A stretch of 32,897 nucleotides of DNA from VGSZ01 sp044349155. GTDB taxonomy: Bacteria > Myxococcota > UBA727 > VGSZ01. Made by a program: the position numbers and the translations under genes. Under the pieces are notes generated by a model. It did no database searches. It saw only the letters and a program-made list of their open reading frames with translations, and was not told the DNA's origin. Positions 14,143-21,300 of the stretch are shown here, piece by piece. Numbering within the stretch: position 1 is the stretch's first letter; each line of letters begins with the position of its first letter. Location: positions 1 to 32,897 of the forward strand of contig JBIKRQ010000019.1 in the NCBI GenBank assembly GCA_044349155.1, in the 5' to 3' direction.

Positions 14143-15048
14143 TCACAGCGCGTTGGCAAACGCGGCGATCCGCGGACCGACATCGTCTTCGGGCGTGCCG
14201 ATTTCGAGCACCATCTGCTCGTGGGTGTTGCCGGCGATCGAGGCAAAGCGGGCGCGCGGATCGTCGGCGAGGACGGCGTGCACAGCGTCGTAGTCGCGAC
14301 GGCAGCCGGTGTAGTCGTGCTCGCCAATCAAGAATTCGATGGGCATCTGCCACGACGTGTCGCTCGGCGTGAACACCGCGATCGGGCTCACCGCGCGCTG
14401 GGCCGCTTCATCGCCAAACAGCGGCGACCAGAACTTCGCGCGGTCTTCGGCTGGCGCCGACGCCACTGTGCTGACGACGTCGTAGATGCCCGAAATGGCC
14501 ACCACACCCTTGATGGCATCAGGCGAAAGACCATGCGCAGCGGCCACACCCGGCTGCACCGCGAGGGTCGTGACGAGGTGCCCGCCCGCCGAGTGCCCCG
14601 CCAGAATGATGCGTTGCGGATCGCCGCCAAACGACGCCGCATGCTGTTGCGTCCAACGCACCACGGCGGCGATGTCATCGAGCTGCTCGTTGACGTGGAC
14701 CGCGGGCCACAAGCGATAGCTCGGCACCACCGTGACCACGCCGCGCTCGCCAAGGGCCGTGCCGACGTTGCCGTACAGGCCCACCACAGGCTCGTAGAAG
14801 GAGCGGTCGCCTTCGCGCCAGAAACCGCCGTGCACGAAGATGACGACGGGGGCATCGTGCGCGTCGCGCGGTGCGAACACGTCGAGGCGGTGTTTGTCGA
14901 GGCCGTCGTCGACGTAGGCAACGTCGTCGGCCACGCGCACCGCGGTCGTGCTGCGCCACTGGTTGCGCCACACCAAACACGACGACAGCAGCAGCGACGC
15001 CACAACGAGGGTCGCACCAGCAAAGCGTCGAGTGGCGTGGAAGTTCAT
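14143..15048 (-). CDS. Alpha/beta-hydrolase lipoprotein (carboxylesterase, BD-FAE/HSL-like)
   Basis: Exported esterase of 301 residues. A lipoprotein signal ends in LSSC with Cys24. The oxyanion-hole motif is HGGFW at about 73-77, the nucleophile elbow is GHSAGG with Ser153, and the likely acid and base are Asp245 (GEHDY) and His276 (NTHEQ). This is the feruloyl/acyl esterase or hormone-sensitive-lipase-like branch of alpha/beta hydrolases, acting on short-chain esters at the envelope; substrate unknown. The start at 15048 gives a complete lipoprotein signal. TGCTATGCA ends six bases upstream and an AGGA lies between, so it could be read leaderless or with a very short leader. It is separated by 175 bp from the OmpA gene downstream and is divergent from the amidohydrolase operon. 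Confidence 0.88.
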   Translation of the reverse strand: MNFHATRRFAGATLVVASLLLSSCLVWRNQWRSTTAVRVADDVAYVDDGLDKHRLDVFAPRDAHDAPVVIFVHGGFWREGDRSFYEPVVGLYGNVGTALGERGVVTVVPSYRLWPAVHVNEQLDDIAAVVRWTQQHAASFGGDPQRIILAGHSAGGHLVTTLAVQPGVAAAHGLSPDAIKGVVAISGIYDVVSTVASAPAEDRAKFWSPLFGDEAAQRAVSPIAVFTPSDTSWQMPIEFLIGEHDYTGCRRDYDAVHAVLADDPRARFASIAGNTHEQMVLEIGTPEDDVGPRIAAFANAL

Positions 15049-15054
15049 CCGTCC

Positions 15055-15063
15055 TGCATAGCA
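15055..15063 (-). promoter_or_regulatory. Extended -10-like element before the esterase
   Basis: On the minus strand TGC-TATGCA ends six bases before the ATG at 15048. The distance would put transcription start at the start codon. No convincing -35 was seen. Confidence 0.45.
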
Positions 15064-15241
15064 GCAGGCGCAGAAAAAGAGCCGACGGACGGCATTTGAG
15101 GGCCATCGCATACCGTCCGTCGACGTCGCCAACGACCACCGCCAGCGACGAAACGGACCATGTCGAACCTTCGGTCAGGCCACCACGACACATGTCGCCC
15201 TGCGATCACTTTGTGTGCACGACGGAGAATTCCCGAGAAGA

Positions 15242-15276
15242 ATTCAAACACTTGACGCTTCGCCAAGTGTTTGAAT
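15242..15276 (+). promoter_or_regulatory. Perfect 13-bp inverted repeat (candidate operator)
   Basis: ATTCAAACACTTG (15242-15254) and its exact reverse complement CAAGTGTTTGAAT (15264-15276) are separated by 9 bp, putting the half-site centres 22 bp apart, two helical turns. The repeat overlaps the -35 and -10 region of the promoter at 15252-15279, the expected position of a repressor operator. A further half-site-like TCAAACAC occurs at 15330-15337. The 15049-15408 spacer otherwise contains only this promoter, the tandem palindromes and the esterase -10-like element. Confidence 0.6.
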
Positions 15277-15279
15277 AAT
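15252..15279 (+). promoter_or_regulatory. Near-consensus sigma-70-type promoter for the amidohydrolase operon
   Basis: TTGACG (15252-15257) and AATAAT (15274-15279) with a 16-bp spacer, each five of six to consensus. TAATCA at 18 bp is an alternative -10. Predicted start of transcription is near 15286, leaving a leader of about 120 bases that begins with the tandem palindromes. Confidence 0.6.
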
Positions 15280-15286
15280 CAATACT

Positions 15287-15328
15287 ATTCGGGCGCGGAG
15301 CGCCCGAACTCGGGCGTGGAGCGCCCGA
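15287..15328. repeat. Tandem pair of 21-bp palindromic units
   Basis: Two adjacent 21-bp units, 15287-15307 and 15308-15328, 19 of 21 identical. Each is a hairpin: TTCGGGCGC / GCGCCCGAA with loop GGA in the first, and TCGGGCG with GCGCCCGA in the second. The outer arms 15287-15296 and 15321-15330 can also pair with each other, so alternative folds exist. They sit at the predicted 5' end of the operon transcript. Confidence 0.75.
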
Positions 15329-15408
15329 ATCAAACACCTACAAGGCAGACCTGCGCATGCTGTTGTCGATCGCCTTGCATCGCTGCGCCGGTTCCGTCAC
15401 AGCACGGC

Positions 15409-16656
15409 ATGCGTTTTCGTGCTGCTCTCGTCGTCACCCTTGCTTTGTCTGCGGCCAGCGCGTGCAATCGCCAGGTGCTCGACGAGACCGGCGGCCATGC
15501 GCGCATTCCGGCGGCCGACGAGGTCGATCCACCGGGGCGTTCGGTGCCTCCGGTGCAAAACATCGACGACGCGCGCACCATCCACGGGCTCGAGGCTGAA
15601 GTCGCCAACCTGCGCCGCGAGCTGGCCACCGGCCGCCGCGACAACACCTTCCGCGGCTTGATCAACGCCCACGAGCACCTCTTTCACGTCGCCGACCTCG
15701 AGCGCTACCTGCCCGCGGCGCGCAAGGCCGGCGTGGTCACCACCGTGCTCGTGGCGAGCCCGGAGTTCACGCTCAAGGGCAAAGGCAGCCAGGGCGAGCC
15801 GTCGATGTCGCAGAATTTCGACACGCTGCTCGAAGCCGCCGCCCGCTACCCCGGCGAGCTCGTACCGTTTTGCACGGTCGATCCGAAGGACCCCGACAAG
15901 CTGCAGCGCCTCAAAGACCACCTCGCCAAAGGTGCCAAAGGCGTGAAGATCTACTCGGGCCACAGCAACTTCCACGACGGTCCGCTCATGCCGCCCGACA
16001 TGGAGCCGGTGCTCGCGCACCTCGAGGCCACGGGCACGCCGGTGAACTGGCACATCAACCTCAACAAGTTCATGGATGAGTTCAACGCCGTCATCACGAA
16101 GTTCCCGAAGCTGAACATCATGATTCCGCACTACGGCGTCGTGTTCTGGCAGCCCACCGGCAGCAACATGAAGGCCGTCGCCGAGCTGCTGCGTGCGCAC
16201 AAAAACGTCTACCTCGACACCAGCCTTGGCACCCGCGACATCCTGATGTTCGGCATGAGCGCCATCGAACCGGCACGCACCTCGTTTCAGGCTTTCGTCG
16301 TTGAGTTCGCCGATCAGGTCATGTGGGGAACTGACAGCGTCATCACCGACAACGTCGAGAAAAGCACCAGCTGGTACAGCAAAGTGTTGTGGACCACGCG
16401 CGACCACCTCGAGCGCGACGTGTTCTTCAGCGAGCTGGGAGCCGGCTACAGCCGCTACTACGAGAAGGGCCGCGACGCCGAGGGCAAGTTCTCGGGCCTC
16501 GCGTTGCCGAACGAGGTTCTGCAGAAGGTCTACGTCGACAACGCGCGGCGCTGGCTCCGTCTGCCTGCGGCCGCGCCTGTGGCCACCGTCGTCGACGCAC
16601 CCGCCACGCCCGCGCCAGCGTCAGCGCCTGTGTCGACGACGGACGCGAAGGAATGA
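15409..16656 (+). CDS. Amidohydrolase-family (TIM-barrel) lipoprotein
   Basis: Exported metal-dependent hydrolase of 415 residues. Residues 1-19 are a signal with an imperfect lipobox ASAC (Cys19). After a linker with a short coiled coil (57-74) the amidohydrolase-2/TatD-like barrel begins at NAHEHLF (His88, His90). Further candidate metal or catalytic residues are His215 (NWHIN), His241 (IPHYG) and Asp309 (WGTDS), in the order typical of the family. The C-terminus is an Ala/Pro-rich tail. The start at 15409 is chosen for the signal peptide; no good ribosome-binding site is visible. It is the first gene of a four-gene run joined by ATGA overlaps and lies behind a strong, apparently regulated promoter. 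The reaction is hydrolysis of C-N, C-O or C-C bonds in an unknown small molecule; the substrate cannot be told. Confidence 0.88.
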   Translation: MRFRAALVVTLALSAASACNRQVLDETGGHARIPAADEVDPPGRSVPPVQNIDDARTIHGLEAEVANLRRELATGRRDNTFRGLINAHEHLFHVADLERYLPAARKAGVVTTVLVASPEFTLKGKGSQGEPSMSQNFDTLLEAAARYPGELVPFCTVDPKDPDKLQRLKDHLAKGAKGVKIYSGHSNFHDGPLMPPDMEPVLAHLEATGTPVNWHINLNKFMDEFNAVITKFPKLNIMIPHYGVVFWQPTGSNMKAVAELLRAHKNVYLDTSLGTRDILMFGMSAIEPARTSFQAFVVEFADQVMWGTDSVITDNVEKSTSWYSKVLWTTRDHLERDVFFSELGAGYSRYYEKGRDAEGKFSGLALPNEVLQKVYVDNARRWLRLPAAAPVATVVDAPATPAPASAPVSTTDAKE

Positions 16657-18032
16657 CGAGCAGACGTCGTGGGTTGGCACCGGCAATGGCGCACCGCTGG
16701 CACCTCGCGTTGGCCCTCGTCGCGGTGTGCGCGGCGGGCTCGGCTGTGGCTGCCGACGTCGTCGCCGACACCACCACTGATGCTGTCGCACCAGCCCACG
16801 CCGGCCGCGGTTCGCTGCAGGTCTTCGCCGACGACATCGCCAGGGCCCTGCAGGCGCGCGCCGCGGAAGAGGGCATCTCTGGTGGCGTGCGCCTCGTGCT
16901 CGACGACGTGCGCGGTCTCGATGGCGCGAAGGTGAAGTCGTCGTTGTTGCCGCGCATCCGCCGCGCGCTGCATGGCAGTCGGCTCGACGCGAAAGACAAC
17001 GGTCCCATCACGGCAACGCTCGCGGTGTCTGAAGAGCAGGGGGCGGTGTGGGCCGTGCTCGTGCTGACGGGTGGCGCCTTGTCGGGGCCGAGCACCGTCG
17101 TCGTCGACACGGCCATCGATCGCGAGCTCGAGTTGTCGCTCGGTGCGGTGTCGCGCCTGGCCACCGGTCGCTTCGTGCTGGAGCGCAGCGGCCCACTGCC
17201 GTCGCCGGTGCGCCAACAAAGCTGTGCGGTACTCGACGTTGTGCTCGTCGACCTCGACGGCGACCCGGCCAACGAACTCGCGGTGCTCTCGCGCTGTGGC
17301 ATCGCGGTGTACCGGCTCGACGAGAGCAGTGGTCCAGTGCTCGTCGCTGGACCATGGCCCCTGCCCCAACGTCGCTGGCCGCGCACGGCCCTTGGCTGGC
17401 TCACGGCCACGTCGGGGCAAGACGTGTGGGTCACCACCTCGGCGGGCCACAGCCTCTTCGTCGACGTGCGCACGGGCAAGCTCAGCGATGCTCCCGCCGA
17501 GCGCGTGCCATTGCGTGGTGTGGTCAGCAAAGACGGCCCGTTGTCGTTGCACTGGCGCTTTGGCTCACCCGTGTTGTCGTTGCCGTTGATGTCGCCGGCA
17601 GGCATCGACGTCGTCGTCACTGGACTGCCCTCGCGTGTGCGCGATCTCGCACGGCTGCAGGCGGCCGACGCCTGGGTCTTCATTGCCGACGACGGCACCC
17701 TCGGTTTGCGCGACGACGCCGGCACCATCGAAGCCGTGGCCCCCGAGCGCGTGGGCGATCGCTTGTTGGTCATCGATGTCGACAGCGATGGCGAGCAGGA
17801 AATCGTGACGTCGTCGTCGGCCTCCCCCGGCGAGCCCGACCAACTCGTGGTGCGCCGCCTCACGCCTGGCCTCGATGCCTCCACCGTGTTGCTCAAAAGC
17901 CCATTGGGCGGCGGCTCGATCGTGGGCTTCGCCTCTGGCCACGTCGACTTCGATGCGCGGCTTGACGTCGTTGTCGTCGAGGAATTGCAAAGCGGCGAAG
18001 CCACCGTGTGGCGTCTGGAGCATGCACCATGA
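16653..18032 (+). CDS. Exported FG-GAP/VCBS-like repeat protein
   Basis: A 459-residue exported protein with a signal peptide (about residues 12-34, hydrophobic run before AVAAD). The N-terminal third (55-190) is a mixed alpha/beta region without a recognised family. Thereafter beta-strand blocks carry calcium-binding FG-GAP/VCBS-like loops: VDLDGDPANELAVL (about 199-212), VIDVDSDGEQEIV (about 373-385) and VDFDARLDVVVV (about 431-442). Together these suggest an incomplete or degenerate beta-propeller. Start: ATG at 16653 overlaps the amidohydrolase stop (ATGA) with GAAGGA just before it. Context suggests a periplasmic or surface partner of the neighbouring solute-binding-like protein and kinase; the function is not known. 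Confidence 0.78.
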   Translation: MTSRRRGLAPAMAHRWHLALALVAVCAAGSAVAADVVADTTTDAVAPAHAGRGSLQVFADDIARALQARAAEEGISGGVRLVLDDVRGLDGAKVKSSLLPRIRRALHGSRLDAKDNGPITATLAVSEEQGAVWAVLVLTGGALSGPSTVVVDTAIDRELELSLGAVSRLATGRFVLERSGPLPSPVRQQSCAVLDVVLVDLDGDPANELAVLSRCGIAVYRLDESSGPVLVAGPWPLPQRRWPRTALGWLTATSGQDVWVTTSAGHSLFVDVRTGKLSDAPAERVPLRGVVSKDGPLSLHWRFGSPVLSLPLMSPAGIDVVVTGLPSRVRDLARLQAADAWVFIADDGTLGLRDDAGTIEAVAPERVGDRLLVIDVDSDGEQEIVTSSSASPGEPDQLVVRRLTPGLDASTVLLKSPLGGGSIVGFASGHVDFDARLDVVVVEELQSGEATVWRLEHAP

Positions 18033-19414
18033 GCAGGCGTATTGGCCTCGCCCTCGTGCTCGTGCTGCTGTGTGCCGCCCACAGCGCTGCGCGCCGCGCC
18101 CCGGGCCCGGGCGGTACCGTCGTCGTGTCGGTGCCCGCGTCGTTGTTGCCGGCGGTGATCGACGCCCATGTGTTTGCGCCATTGCTGGTGCCCCGCGAAA
18201 GCGCAGCGCCCGATGCCGCCGTCGTGCCCGGTGCAGGCGACCACACGTCGACGGTGCTGGCCTCGATGACCCACGAGGCCTCGGGCAAGCGCTGGCGCAT
18301 CGTCCCCGTCGCCCCCGCGGCCGACGTCGCCACGGCCCTGCAGCGCTGCCTTGGTGGCCGCGATGAGCACAGCTTTGCCGGCTCCGCCCTGCGCGCCGCT
18401 GGTGTCACGGCCGTCGTCACGCCGCACGCCCACGACGTCGTCGTCAGCTTCAGCGGCCCGGTGTTTGTGCTGCCGCAGTTGATCGCGTGGTGCCCGTTGC
18501 GACCCGCGAGTGCTGCACCCACGGGGCCGTATTCGCTGACGGGGCCAGGTCGTCTCGCCTGGCGCGCGGGCAGCTACGAAGCACCACCACTGCTCGGCGC
18601 CATCGAGCTGCGACCGCCGTTGACCTCGGGCAACGATCGCGCCGACGCCGTCGTCGCCCCCGGCAACACCGACATGCACAGCGGTGGTGGCGCAACACTG
18701 TTGTCGCCGTGGCCCGATGTGATTGCGCTCGTGCAAAGCGACCGCACCCGTGACGACGACCCGTTCGGCCTGAGCGACTCCGACGCCGGCACTCTCGCGT
18801 TTCGCAACGCGTTGCGCGCCGATCTGTTGGCCGCCGCGTGGTCCAACGGACGAGGTGGACCCACACAAGCGCTGCTGCCGCCGGGTGTGGCGCCGGCGCG
18901 GCCCTTGCCCGTCGCTGGTGGGGTGAGTGCGGCACCGTTGGCGCTCACGCCGGTGCCGAAAGACGCGCCGCGCTTGCCACTGCTCGTGCGCGAAGGCGAC
19001 CCGTTGAGCGACGCCGTCGCCGAGCGCCTCGCAGTGCTGTTGCGCGGACGTCGCTGGTTGCTGGAAACGCGTCGCACGGCCTCGGTCGTCGAGGGCGCTG
19101 AAGTGGTGCGCTGGCGTCCGCCATCGCGCGATGCGGCGTTGTCGTTGTTGTCGTTTGTCGGCGAGCGCGAAGGCCTGTTGGGCGACGACGCCGTCAAGAA
19201 GGCCCTCGCCGACACGCGCCTGCTTGGCGACAACGATGCGCACCGGCTCGCGGCCGCACTCGCCCTCGAACGCGCGTTGCTCGACAGCCATCTGGTGGTG
19301 CCGTTGATCGTCGTCGAGCGGGCCCTGCTCGTCGATCCCGACCTGCGCGGTGTTGTGGTGCGCGGTGATGGTGTGCCGCTGTTTGACGGTGCGTGGTGGG
19401 GCGGTGGTCGATGA
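18029..19414 (+). CDS. Divergent family-5 solute-binding-like periplasmic protein
   Basis: A 461-residue exported protein with a signal peptide of about 22 residues. Several segments match the DppA/OppA-type solute-binding fold: GPYSL at 166-170 followed by a strand turn with GSYEAPP, FRNALRADLLAAAW at 258-271 (the helix where peptide-binding proteins read RxALxxAIDR) and QALLPPGV at 280-287. The similarity is weak overall and the protein is shorter than classical members (about 500-550), so it may be a specialised sensor rather than a transport subunit. No ABC permease or ATPase gene is nearby, which favours ligand sensing. ATGA overlaps join it to the FG-GAP-like gene before and the histidine kinase after. 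Binding of a small ligand is inferred. Confidence 0.65.
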   Translation: MSRRIGLALVLVLLCAAHSAARRAPGPGGTVVVSVPASLLPAVIDAHVFAPLLVPRESAAPDAAVVPGAGDHTSTVLASMTHEASGKRWRIVPVAPAADVATALQRCLGGRDEHSFAGSALRAAGVTAVVTPHAHDVVVSFSGPVFVLPQLIAWCPLRPASAAPTGPYSLTGPGRLAWRAGSYEAPPLLGAIELRPPLTSGNDRADAVVAPGNTDMHSGGGATLLSPWPDVIALVQSDRTRDDDPFGLSDSDAGTLAFRNALRADLLAAAWSNGRGGPTQALLPPGVAPARPLPVAGGVSAAPLALTPVPKDAPRLPLLVREGDPLSDAVAERLAVLLRGRRWLLETRRTASVVEGAEVVRWRPPSRDAALSLLSFVGEREGLLGDDAVKKALADTRLLGDNDAHRLAAALALERALLDSHLVVPLIVVERALLVDPDLRGVVVRGDGVPLFDGAWWGGGR

Positions 19415-21264
19415 GCGAGCAGGAAGCGCCCACGCCAGCCCCCGACGACGGTCGCATCGCGCGGCTGGTGCATCGGCTGCGCTCGCAACGCGTGGCCCTT
19501 ACGCTGCGGTGGCGGTTTTCGTTGGCGTTGCTCGTGTCGGTCGCTGTCGCCGTGGCGGCGGGCACGGTGGCTCACAGCGTCGAGGTCAGCGCGCGGCTTG
19601 AGCGCGACCTGCAATCGCAAGCGATGCGCGTGACCGGTGCCATCCGCACCGACCTCGAGCAGACGGCCACTGCACTCGACGAGGAGCTCGCGATTGCCGC
19701 CGATCCCCGCGCTGGCGTGGCGCGCCTGCTCACGGCGGGGCGGGTCGAGACGCGCTTTCTCGGTGCGCAGGCGCGGTTGATCAGCGGCCGTCTCGAGGTG
19801 CTGAAGGTCCTGTTGAAAGACGGCTCGATCCTCACCTCGGGCCATTGGCCAGCAAGCTTCGGCGCGCTCGATCCGTTGATTGCCGCCTATGCCAGCGAGC
19901 CTGGTCGCCTGCCGCGCATCGTCGACGAAGCAACGCCCGAGGGCTCATCGCCGGCCCTTGAGCGCTGGACCACCGTGCGCGCATCGGGCCGTGACCTCGT
20001 CGTGGTGGCGGGGCGTTTTCTCGACGGACCAGCACTCGAACGCTTGCGCGCCCGCACCGGCGCCGACCTGTTGGCGTTGTGCACGGCGGTGTCTGACGAG
20101 AGCCGCGCTGCCGACGTCGACTGCTTGACTGCGCAGGCCCCCGATATTCTCGGTGATCGAACGGTGTTTTCGCCGCAGGATGGCTTCTTCGCCGATCGCT
20201 TGCGGCTCGACGTCATCGACGTGGGCGGCCTCGTGCTCTACGTCGGCCTCGATCGCTCGGGCATCGAGCGTGTGCGCAGCGGCATCATCTGGCGCGCGAT
20301 CGTCGTCGGTGTTCTCAGCATTGTCTTTGCCGTCGTGCTCGGCGCGTTGGTGGCCCGCCGTATCGTGCGCCCGATCGAAGACCTCGCCGAAGCCGCCGGC
20401 CGTGTGGCTGCTGGCGACCTGAGCGCGCGCGTTGCCGACCCGCACACCGGTGGCGAAGTGCAAGAGCTCGTCGACGCCTTCAACCTCATGGCCAAAGACC
20501 TCGAGCAGGGCCAACGACGTCTGCTGCAGGCCGAGCGTGTTGCGGCCTGGCAGGAGATTGCGCGCGGCCTCGCCCACGAGTTGAAGAATCCGCTCACGCC
20601 AATTTTGTCGGCGATGGACGTCATCCGTCGTGCGCGCCAACTGAACCGCCCCGACTTCGACGCGATCCTGCAGGAGCAGGCCTCCGCCGTCGTCGAGGAA
20701 GTCATGCGCCTGAAGGAACTCGCCGACGCCTTCGCGCGCTTTGCGCGGTTGCCCGAGAAGCGCCCCGAGCCGTTGGTGCTCGCGGAGCTGCTGGATCATG
20801 CGTTGGCGTTGTACGCCTCGGGCATCCCCGTCGAGCGCGACTACGCCGCCACCGCCCCCGTGCTTGCGGATCGCACGCAGCTGCTCACCGTCGTCACGAA
20901 CCTCGTGAAAAACGCCGTCGAAGCGATGACGATGGACGCCGAAACGCGCGGGCAACGACCACCGCAGTTGAAGGTCACCACCGCCATCGAAGGCACCATG
21001 GTGGTGATGCACCTCGACGACGCAGGCCCGGGCATTGCTGCCGACATCGCCGCCCGCTTGTTCACGCCGTACTTCACCACCAAGGGCAGCCGCGGCACCG
21101 GCCTTGGACTCGCCCTCGCCCATCGCATCATCATCGAGCACGCGGGCAGCATCGAAGCCGGTGCCGGTGTGTTGGGTGGTGCGCGCTTCACCGTAAAGCT
21201 GCCACTTTCACCGACATCAACCGACACCGCTGGCAGCGATATCCGGCCGCCTGAACCCGCCTGA
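19411..21264 (+). CDS. NtrY-like membrane sensor histidine kinase
   Basis: A 617-residue kinase. Transmembrane helix 1 is at about 35-54, a periplasmic sensor region of about 235 residues follows, and helix 2 is at about 293-314. A HAMP domain (315-367) contains RRIVRPIEDLAEAAGRVAAG. The HisKA box reads EIARGLAHELKNPLTPI with phospho-accepting His389, the NtrY/PilS type. The ATPase domain has NLVKNAVEA, DDAGPGI, the TPYFTTK box and GTGLGLALAH. The start overlaps the solute-binding-like gene by ATGA, so receptor and kinase are made together. No response regulator follows; instead two broken CheA-like kinases do, the first starting 36 bases later. A signal from the solute-binding-like protein to the kinase's periplasmic domain is an attractive inference but unproven. 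Confidence 0.92.
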   Translation: MSEQEAPTPAPDDGRIARLVHRLRSQRVALTLRWRFSLALLVSVAVAVAAGTVAHSVEVSARLERDLQSQAMRVTGAIRTDLEQTATALDEELAIAADPRAGVARLLTAGRVETRFLGAQARLISGRLEVLKVLLKDGSILTSGHWPASFGALDPLIAAYASEPGRLPRIVDEATPEGSSPALERWTTVRASGRDLVVVAGRFLDGPALERLRARTGADLLALCTAVSDESRAADVDCLTAQAPDILGDRTVFSPQDGFFADRLRLDVIDVGGLVLYVGLDRSGIERVRSGIIWRAIVVGVLSIVFAVVLGALVARRIVRPIEDLAEAAGRVAAGDLSARVADPHTGGEVQELVDAFNLMAKDLEQGQRRLLQAERVAAWQEIARGLAHELKNPLTPILSAMDVIRRARQLNRPDFDAILQEQASAVVEEVMRLKELADAFARFARLPEKRPEPLVLAELLDHALALYASGIPVERDYAATAPVLADRTQLLTVVTNLVKNAVEAMTMDAETRGQRPPQLKVTTAIEGTMVVMHLDDAGPGIAADIAARLFTPYFTTKGSRGTGLGLALAHRIIIEHAGSIEAGAGVLGGARFTVKLPLSPTSTDTAGSDIRPPEPA

Positions 21265-21300
21265 GCCGATCCGAACCTCAAGGTGGGTCTGAAGGCGGCG

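Noticed and set aside
15242..15330. CRISPR-like repeat cluster
   Set aside because: Only two tandem 21-bp palindromes and one inverted repeat, with no spacers or cas genes.
16427..19291. Minus-strand open frame of 954 codons under the FG-GAP-like and solute-binding-like genes
   Set aside because: No recognisable domain; the plus strand has signal peptides, ATGA overlaps and domain motifs.
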